Positions 12,300 through 19,800 of a stretch of 64,000 bases of DNA are shown piece by piece. How positions within the stretch are numbered: position 1 is the first letter of the stretch; every line of letters starts with the position of its first letter. The stretch comes from Closterium sp. NIES-65. Its lineage: Eukaryota > Streptophyta > Zygnematophyceae > Desmidiales > Closteriaceae. The stretch spans positions 2,023,501 through 2,087,500 of the forward strand of contig CANXME010000213.1 in assembly GCA_948144175.1 (NCBI GenBank), read 5' to 3'. The notes beneath the pieces are model-generated. The model searched no databases and was not told the DNA's origin. It worked only from the letters and a program-made list of their open reading frames with translations. The position numbers were made by a program, and so were the translations under genes.

Positions 12300-13340
12300 A
12301 CGGGCCGTATGGAAGTAGGGCAGCTCAGCGGCCGGCGGCTCGGCTGCGGGGCGGCTCGGCTGCTCGGCGGCTCGGCTGCTCGGCTGCTAGGCGGCTCGGC
12401 TCCGGGGCGGCTCGGCTGCTCGGCGGCTCGGCTGCGAGGCGGCTCGGCTGCTCTGCGGCTCGGCTGCTCGGCTGCTCGGCGGCTCGGCGGTCGGCTGCTG
12501 GGCGGCTCGGCTGCTCGGCGGCTCGGCTGCTCGGCTGCTGGGCGGCTCGGCTCCGGGGCGGCTCGGCTGCTCGGCGGCTCGGCTGCGGGGCGGCTCGGCT
12601 GCGGGGCGGCTCGGCTGCTCTGCGGCTCGGCTGCTCGGCTGCTCGGCGGCTCGGCGATCGGCTGCTGGGCGGCTCGGCGGCTCAGCGGCTGGGCGACCCG
12701 GCGGTCGGGCGGCGGGTGGGCCGCAGTTAGGGCGGCTGGTGGGCCGCTGAGTAGGGCGGCGGGGCCGTCGATGTAGGGTAGGACGGCGGGGCCGCAACGT
12801 AGGGCGGCGGGGCCGCGAAGTAGGGTAGGGCGGCGGGGCCGTCAAAGTAGGGCGGCGGGGCCGCAACGTAGGACGGCGGGGCCGTCAAAGGGTAGGGCAG
12901 CGGGGCCGCTACGTAGGGCGGCGGCGTCGTCGAAGGGTAGGGCGGCGGAGCGGCTACGTAGGGCGGCGGCGCCGTCGAAGGGTAGGGCGGCGGGGCCGCG
13001 ACGTAGGGTAGGGCGGCGGGGCCGTCGAAGTAGGGTGGCGAGGCCGCGACGTAGGGCGGCGGGGCCGTCGAAGTAGGGCGGCGGGGCCGCGACGTAGGGC
13101 GGCGCCGCCGTCGAAGGGTAGGGCGGCGGGGCCGCGACGTAGGGTAGGGCGGCAGGGCCGCGACGTAGGGCGGCGGGGCCGTCGAAGTAGGGCGGCGGGG
13201 CCGCGACTTAGGGCGGCGGCGCCGTCGAAGGGTAGGGCAGCGGGGCCGCGACGTAGGGCGGCGGGGCCGCTAGAGTAGGGCGGCGGGGTCGCGACCGAAA
13301 GGCGACGCGACGGGCCGCTGGGAGGGGGGGGGAGGGCGAC
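12300..13340 (-). repeat. GC-rich tandem arrays in the E1 leader
   Basis: Two array types follow each other. At 12330-12700 the unit is GGCTCGGCTGCTC-like. At 12770-13300 units of about 15-20 bp are built on GTAGGGCGGCGGGGCCG. They fill the leader between primer-binding site and gag ATG. Long open frames here are by-products of the repeat, not genes. Confidence 0.8.
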
Positions 13341-13373
13341 ACTACGGGTCGCTAAAAAAAAAAAAAAAAAAAC

Positions 13374-13391
13374 GCGCGCCTCGGGGCGCGC
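13374..13391 (-). promoter_or_regulatory. Leader hairpin of E1 next to an A/T run
   Basis: GCGCGCC, loop TCGG, GGCGCGC: a perfect 7-bp stem. A 19-A run lies at 13354-13372 (T run on the element's own strand). The box GGTGGGCCC is at 13395-13403. The same hairpin occurs at 15904-15921 in E3. It could be an RNA dimerisation or packaging element, but that is inference. Confidence 0.55.
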
Positions 13392-13441
13392 TTCGGTGGG
13401 CCCAAGAAACAGTCCCTAGGAGGGGACCTGCTCTGATTCCA

Positions 13442-13572
13442 TGTGAGAATGAGAACGAGAATGAATGAACTATGAATGAAGTGGGTACAAGTACTAACCC
13501 TAATTGGGTTGTACCCCCTATGGGATACCCCACTATAGCCTACACAAAAGCATAAGCTATAATGATCTGACA
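13442..13572 (-). repeat. 5' LTR of E1
   Basis: 131 bp, identical by eye to 5952-6082. It is followed at 13573 by the CCGAG duplication. Confidence 0.92.
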
Positions 13573-15110
13573 CCGAGGTAATTCCGTCGTGTGCCTCCTG
13601 CAGTAGCAGCTCCCTCAGTAGTGAGTACGCGGGTACCCAGATGCGGTTGGTGCCTGTTTTTACGTAATAAACTCCTTTAGCTTCTGCCAGTTGCTGTGAA
13701 TTTCCGGTCGTGAAAAACGGGTCGGTGCGATATCCGTGGGTGAATATGTCTGTTAAAAGCGGGTTGGTCTGGGCGAGTAGGATGGCATGGAGCTGGGCGG
13801 TAGGGCGGGTGAGTGCGTCGGCGATGTTGGATGCGCCTTTCTTGTACGTAACCGTGTAATGGAAGTTGGACTCGAGGTAGTCCAACCAGCGAATCTGTCG
13901 CGGATTGAGATTTGGTTGGGCGCGTAGGTACTGTAGTGATCGGTGGTCTGTCCGTACTGTCACGTCGGCGCTAGTCAGGTAACACCGCCAAACCTTGAAC
14001 GCGTGCACGATCGCCAACATTTCGCGGTCGTGTATCGGGTAGTTGCGTTCGGGCGGGTGCAACTTGCGGGACTCGTACGCGATTGGCTGGAGGCCGTTCT
14101 CGAAATCCTGCAACAATACTGCTCCCACGGCGATGTCAGTTGCGTCGATCACGAGCTCGAACGGACGGTGCGGATCTGCGATGTGAAGCACGGGCGGTGA
14201 GCACAAAATGTTTTTGAGGGTCGAGAAGGCAGCTTGCTCTTTCTCCCCCCACGTGTACTCAACCCCCTTCCTCAGCAGGTCTGTCTGCGGGGCAGTCAGC
14301 TTCGCCATGTCGGGGACGAACCGGTGCACGTAGTTGACGAACCCCAAAAAACTCTGCAACTCGGTCAAGTTGGTCGGCGCGTGCCATGCTTGAATCGTCG
14401 CAATTTTCTTCGGGTCTATTTCCACTCCTGCAGCTGAAATAACGTGTCCCAAAAACTCCAAGCGGTCCTGTAAAAACTCACACTTAGACGCTTTTGTCAG
14501 TAGGCGGTTCTCACTCAGTATTTTAAAAACTGCTTCGATGTCCTGTAAGTGATGTGCTCTGTCAGGGCTGTAAATCAGTATGTCGTCCAGGTATACTATG
14601 ACGCACTTATCTAAGAGCGGGCGGAAAGCTTCGTTCATGGTCATTTGAAAAGTGGCGGGGGCGTTGGTCGGTGCGAAGGGTATGACGGTGTATTCGAAGG
14701 ATCCGTAGCGTGTGCGAAATGCGGTCTTAGGGCAGCTGGGCGGATTAATGCGAATCTGATGGTAATCCCCTCGGAGGTCGATTTTCGAGAAAACCCGGGC
14801 TCTGCGCAGTTGGTCGATCAGTTCGTCGGCTCGCGGGATGGGGTAACGGGATTTGATGGTAACCCTGTTCAGTGCTATGTAGTCTATGCACATCCGAAAT
14901 CCCCCGTCTTTTTTCGGTGTGAACAGTATCGGTGCTGCGAAAGGCGACGAACTAGGGCGAATGAATTCCTTCTCGAGCAGGTAATCGAGCTGCTTCCTCA
15001 GTTCGTCTAGTTCAGGCTGGGTCAGTCGGAACTGTCGATGTACTGTTGGCTGTGCCCCCGGTTCTAACTCTATCCTGTGGTCGTGCGGTCGCTGAGGTGG
15101 CATACCTGTC
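13573..15110 (-). pseudogene. E0 reverse transcriptase and RNase H segment
   Basis: The minus-strand open frame runs from 15103 to the E1 junction. It begins with the PHDHRIEL element that precedes gypsy RT. RT motifs follow in order: LDYLLEKEFIRPSSSPFAAPI, the KIDLRGDYHQI block, and the catalytic VYLDDILIYS (D-D pair). RNase H follows (FELVIDATDIAVGAVL, then ERNYPIHDREMLAI, then VRTDHRSLQYL). After it comes the connection to integrase (LLQEAHDGIT), where E1 interrupts. The upstream partner segment lies beyond E2 at 23976. This piece has no internal stop, but it cannot work without the displaced parts. Confidence 0.9.
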
Positions 15111-15240
15111 TGTCAGAATATTATTCTTATGTTCTAGCCTGTAGTGGGGTGCTCTATAGCGAGTACAACCCTTCTAGGGTTTGCTATTTGTATCCCCATT
15201 TCTGCTAGTTCATCCCTCTTTCTTTCTTCTAATTTTGTCA
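15111..15240 (+). repeat. 5' LTR of E2
   Basis: 130 bp, starts TGTCAGAATA and ends TTTTGTCA. It is followed directly by the tRNA primer-binding site. Confidence 0.9.
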
Positions 15241-15315
15241 TGCTATCAGAGCAGGTCGATCCCCTTGGATCGATCCTGTGGGTGGGTTTCCACCTCGCTT
15301 CCGCTGCTACCTTTC

Positions 15316-15460
15316 CTTCCCGCCGTGCGCCCCGAGGCGCGCGGCGGTTTTCCTTCCCGCCGTGCGCCCCGAGGCGCGCGGCGGTTTTCTGCCCGCCGTG
15401 CGCCCCGGGGCGCGCGGCGGTTCTTTGCCCGCTGTGCGCCCCGAGGCGCGCGGCGGGCGT
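15316..15460 (+). repeat. Four tandem copies of a GC hairpin unit in E2
   Basis: Units of about 37 bp contain GTGCGCCCCGAGGCGCGCGG, and the spacing is even. The core CGCCCCGAGGCGCG equals the single leader hairpin of E3 (15904-15921). See the E4 array at 4346-4481. Confidence 0.85.
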
Positions 15461-15719
15461 CTGCCCTACCTTCGCGGGCGTCCGCCCTACGTCGCGGCCC
15501 CGCCCTGCGTCGCGGCCCCGCCCCTCGAAGCGGCCCTGCCCTACGTCGCGGCCCCGCCCCGAACGTCGCGGCCCCGCCCTGTGTCGCGGCCCCGCCCCTC
15601 GAAGCGGCCCTGCCCGACCGTCGCAGCCCCGCCCCTCGTCGTGGCCCCGCCCCTCGTCGCGGCCCCGCCCCTCGTCGCGGCCCCGCCCCTTGTCGCGGCC
15701 CCGCCCTCCAACCAGGCCC

Positions 15720-15851
15720 TGTCAGAGTATTATAGCTGATGCATGTTTGTAGGCTATAGTGGGGTAGCACATATGGGGTACAGCTTTCTAGGGTTGTATT
15801 TGTACCCAACTCTGACTTAGTCATTCCCATTTCCTGTTCACTTGTTTCACA
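15720..15851 (+). repeat. 5' LTR of E3
   Basis: 132 bp, TGTCAGAG...TTTCACA. It differs from 22987-23118 at one base (CTGTTCACTT versus CTGTACACTT). Confidence 0.92.
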
Positions 15852-15903
15852 TGGTATAGAGCGGGTCCTTCCTTAGGACCGTTTTTTTTTAGGGCCCACC
15901 GAA

Positions 15904-15921
15904 GCGCGCCCCGAGGCGCGC
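15904..15921 (+). promoter_or_regulatory. Leader hairpin of E3
   Basis: GCGCGCC, loop CCGA, GGCGCGC, then a run of seven T. It lies 52 nt after the primer-binding site start and just after the box AGGGCCCACC (15891-15900). It corresponds to the E1 leader hairpin and to the unit repeated four times in E2 and E4. A role in genomic RNA dimerisation or packaging is a hypothesis. Confidence 0.5.
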
Positions 15922-15949
15922 CCTTTTTTTAGCGACCCCTCGGGTCGCC

Positions 15950-16790
15950 ATTTCCCTCGCGGCCCCGCCGTCCCTCAGACGCGGCCCCGCCACCTCTCCT
16001 GATCGCGGCCCCGCCGCCTGCTTGACGCGGCCCCGCCGCCTCCACTGACGCGGCCCCGCCGCCGGCTCTGGCGCGGCCCTGCCGCCCGCTTCGTCGCGGC
16101 CCCGCCGCCTGCTTGACGCGGCCCCGCCGCCTCCACTGACGCGGCCCCGCCGCCGGCTCTGACGCGGCCCTGCCGGCCCGCCGCTGCACCCTACGGCCCG
16201 CCGCTGCACCCTACGGCCCGCCGCCTCACCTGACGGCCCCGCCGCTGCACCTGCCGGCCCGCCGCTGCACCTGCCGGCCCGCCGCTGCACCCAGCGGCCC
16301 GCCGCTTCACCTGACGGCCCTGCCGCTGCACCTGCCGGCCCGCCGCTGCACCCTACGGCCCGCCGCTGCACCCAGCGGCCCCGCCGCTGCACCTGACGGC
16401 CCTGCCGCTGCACCTGCCGGCCCGCCGCTGCACCCTACGGCCCGCCGCTGCACCCTACGGCCCGCCGCCTCACCTGGTCGGCCCGCCGCTGCACCCTACG
16501 GCCCCGCCGCTGCACCTGCCGGCCCGCCGCTGCACTGGTCGACCCGCCGCTGCACCTGACGGCCCCGCCCCTGCACCGCCCGGGAGCCGAGCCGCCCAAC
16601 GCCGAGCCGCCCGGGACCCGAGCCGCCCTGCCGCCGAGCCGCCAGGGAGCCGAGCCGCCCTGCACCCGAGCCGCCCTACCGCCGAGCCGCCCGGGAGCCG
16701 AGCCGCCCTGCGCCCGAGCCGCCCAGCCGCCGAGCCGCCCGGGAGCCGAGCCGCTGTGCACCCGAGCCGCCCGGTCGCTGAGCCGCCTTT
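15950..16790 (+). repeat. GC-rich tandem arrays in the E3 leader
   Basis: First come GACGCGGCCCCGCCGCC-type units (15955-16170). Next come CCTGCCGGCCCGCCGCTGCA-type units (about 20-27 bp, 16180-16570). Last come GAGCCGCCCGG-type units (16580-16790). They separate the primer-binding site from the gag ATG by about 1 kb. No independent gene is seen. Confidence 0.8.
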
Positions 16791-16886
16791 CTGCAGAGCT
16801 GCACGACCTGCCCTGCCTGGTGAGCACAGTCCCACTGACACTGCGAGCTCTTTCCCTACTGCTTGCACTGCGTCGCTGTCGTCGCC

Positions 16887-19800
16887 ATGGCTACCCCTAG
16901 TGTCCTAGCTTTTGACGCTGAGGGTCGCGCCATTGATTTTGAGGTCTGGTTAGACGACCTGCAGCTGTTCTTACAGTGCGACAGGGCTGACGACCTTTCT
17001 CTCTTTGACCTCACCTCTGGCGCCTCTCCTGCTCCTGCTGCTGATGCTGATCCCACTGTCCGCTCTCAGTGGGCCACCCGCGATGCTGCTGCACGTCTTG
17101 CTGTGCGTCGCCACCTCCCTACCTCTGAGCGTGCGCACTTTAGTCAGTACAAGAGTGCTCAGACCTTGTACGACGCTGTAGTTGCGCGCTACTCCTCCCC
17201 TGCCACTGCTGCACTGAGCCGTCTCATGCTTCCCTACCTCTTTCCTGACCTCTCTGCCTTTCCCACTGTTGCTGACCTCATTACGCACCTCCGCACTAGT
17301 GACACTCGCTACCGCGCCGCCCTTCCTGCTGAGTTCTGCGCTAAGAACCCACCCCCCATGTACATCGCTCTCTACTACGTAGTCGCGCGCCTCCCTGACT
17401 CCCTTCGCGTCGTCAGGGACCACTTTCTCGCAGTCTGTCCCACCACCCTCACCGTCGACCTCCTCGAGAAGGCCCTCCTCGCAGCGGAGAAGAGCATAGT
17501 CGCTGTAGGTGCTTCTCGTGGTGACCCTCGCACCCCCATCTTTGAGGGGTGCTCTCCTTCCCCCTTGCTGCCCTCTGTTGCCTCTGCTGTTGCTGCCGAC
17601 CTGCTTGGTCTTGAGTCGGTCGGCGCGGCGTCTACCCCTAGTGGGAGACGTCGCTCCAGCAAGGGCAAGGGGGGCAAGGGCGCGGGTGGAGCTGGAGGGG
17701 GCGGTGGCGGTGGCGGCGGTGGCGGCGGAGGGAGTGGGGGTGGCGGCGGGACTAGTGGCGGGGGTGGTGGTGGTGGTGGCAGCAGCGGCGGAGACGGTGG
17801 TGGTGGTGGATGCAGCGGCGGAGGTGGAGGCGGCGGAGGTGGAGGCGGTGGAGGCGGCAGCGGAGGAGGCGGTGGTGGTGGAGGAGGTGGAGCTGGTCGG
17901 GGTGGTACCCAGCAGCGTAGCGGCGGTGGTGGTGGCCAGCGCTCGCAGCGGCAGCAGCAGCAGCGCTCGCGGGACATCCCTCCACCTCAGCAGCTTCGTG
18001 AGTGGTACGCTGGGCGTCAGAGGGGTGGGGGTACTGGTCCCTGCACCTACGTTCTTCGTTCCGGCGACCGCGCGGGTGAGCAGTGTGGGGGTGCCCACGC
18101 CACCCAGCGCTGCTTTGGCCGCCTGACGGACGCTTGGCGTCAGCAGTTCCCTGGGGCTAGTGAGATCCCTCGCTGGGATGAGCTTCTACGGGCTGGTGTA
18201 GCGATCTTTGATCTTGATTTTGATGCTATCCTTGCTGCTATGTATGCTGTGGATTATAGTGAGGAGAATGAGGGTTACCGGTGTTTCCAGCCCGACCCGG
18301 GCATTGGTACTGCTGCGCTAGGTGCTTGTGAGGCTGCTGCTCTAGGTGCCAGTGCGTCTGTGCTCTCAGGTACTGGTGAGACTGCGCTCTCAGGTACTGC
18401 GTCGTCCTCGTCCTCCCTCACTTTCACACTTGACTCCGGGGCTTCTCGCTCCTTCTTTCGAGACCGCACTACCCTTACGCCGCTCGGCCGGCCGGTTGCG
18501 GTCTCCCTTGCTGACCCCTCTGGGGGTCTTGTCCTGTCTCACTTCTCCACTGTCCTCCCGTGTCCGGCTGCCCCTTCGGGCACCCTGTCTGGTCTGTACC
18601 TTCCCTCGTTCTCTACGAACTTGGTGAGTGGAGCGGACCTGCAGGATGTGGGGGTTCACCAGTTCACTCCTGCGAGTCAGCGGGTGACCCACTGCACGGA
18701 GGCACGCACAGGCCGACACCTGGCCACGTTCTCGCGTCGGCCGGGGTCGAGTCTCTACACCCTGACCGTTGAGTCTCCTCCTGTCCCTGCGTCTGGTCAG
18801 GTGGCTGCGTCGGGTCAGGTGCTTGCTGCTGCGTCCCGGTCAGGTCCTGAGTCTGCCCCCTGTTCTTCTCGCCTCCTGTCTCACGAGACTCTCCTGTGGC
18901 ACCACCGTCTTGGCCACCCCTCCTTGCCCCGTCTTCGGAGCATGGCTTCCCGTGTCCTTGTCTCTGGTCTTCCCCAGTCTCTCCCTCCTCTCCCCTCCGG
19001 GCCAGGACCTTCCTGTGTCCCCTGTGTCGAGGGTCGCCTCCGGGCTACTCCTCACTCCTCCCACTTCCCCCCGACAGAGGCTCCCCTGCAGACGCTTCAC
19101 ATGGATGTGTGGGGCCCAGCCCCCGTCCGTGGGCAGGGTCACGAGCGCTACTTCCTGTTGGTGGTTGACGACTACTCGCGTTACACCACAGTCCTCCCCT
19201 TGCGCAGCAAGGGTGCGGTCACTGAGGTGCTGATCGACTGGATCCGCGAGGCTCGTCTCCAGCTCAGGAAGAGCTTCGGCTCGGACTTTCCTGTTCTGCG
19301 TCTGCACTCGGACAGAGGCGGAGAGTTCTCTTCTCGCCTTCTGCGGGACTACTGTCGTGCACGGGGGATTCGCCAGACCTTCACACTTCCGGACTCACCA
19401 CAGCAAAATGGGATTGCTGAGCGCCGCATTGGCATGGTCATGGATGTCGCTCGTACGTCCATGATGCATGCGGCTGCCCCCCATTTTCTGTGGCCGTTTG
19501 CGGTGAGGTACGCGGCGCATCAGCTCAACCTTCACCCCCGGGTCTCTCGGCCTGCGATGTCCCCAGCCTTGCTGTGGACGGGGAAGGTTGGCGATGCGTC
19601 TGTGTTCCGTGTCTGGGGATCTCGGGCGTTTGTCCGCGACTTGTCTGCGGACAAGCTGTCCCCTCGTGCTGCTCCCTGTGTCTTCCTTGGCTTCCCCTCT
19701 GACGCCCCAGGGTGGCAGTTTTACCACCCCTCCTCTCGTCGTGTTCTGTCCTCCCAGGACGTCACGTTCGACGAGTCAGTCCCCTTCTACCGTCTCTTCC

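Larger units (their letters stand above)
5952..13572 (-). mobile_element. E1: Ty1/Copia retrotransposon with identical LTRs but broken gag-pol
   Basis: The two 131-bp LTRs (5952-6082 and 13442-13572) show no difference by eye. Target duplication CCGAG is at 5947-5951 and 13573-13577. The minus-strand primer-binding site TGGAATCAGAGC (13430-13441) directly follows the 5' LTR. The insertion splits E0 pol between RNase H and the integrase zinc finger. The 1.2-kb leader (about 12216-13430) is GC-rich tandem repeat with a hairpin at 13374-13391 and a 19-A run at 13354-13372. Gag-Pol spans 12215 to 6301. Identical LTRs mean recent insertion, although the coding region is heavily damaged. Confidence 0.92.

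Noticed and set aside
12330-13330. Regular repeats resembling a CRISPR array
   Set aside because: Units are short, directly adjacent and without unique spacers. They are leader minisatellites of a eukaryotic retrotransposon.
15144-15752. Arg/Pro-rich frames in E2 repeating RAPRGARRFS
   Set aside because: They come from the GC hairpin repeat inside a non-coding element. All three frames are open and none is conserved as protein in E4.
16863-16886. Polyprotein start eight codons upstream of ATG 16887
   Set aside because: The codon at 16863 is TTG. ATG 16887 has a good context and the same MATPSVLAF start is used in E1 and E8.
16971-18098. Long minus-strand open frames rich in Ser/Thr or Pro opposite E3 gag
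   Set aside because: They are antisense shadows of the Gly-rich tract and of GC-biased codons in the real frame, and they have no start context or domain.
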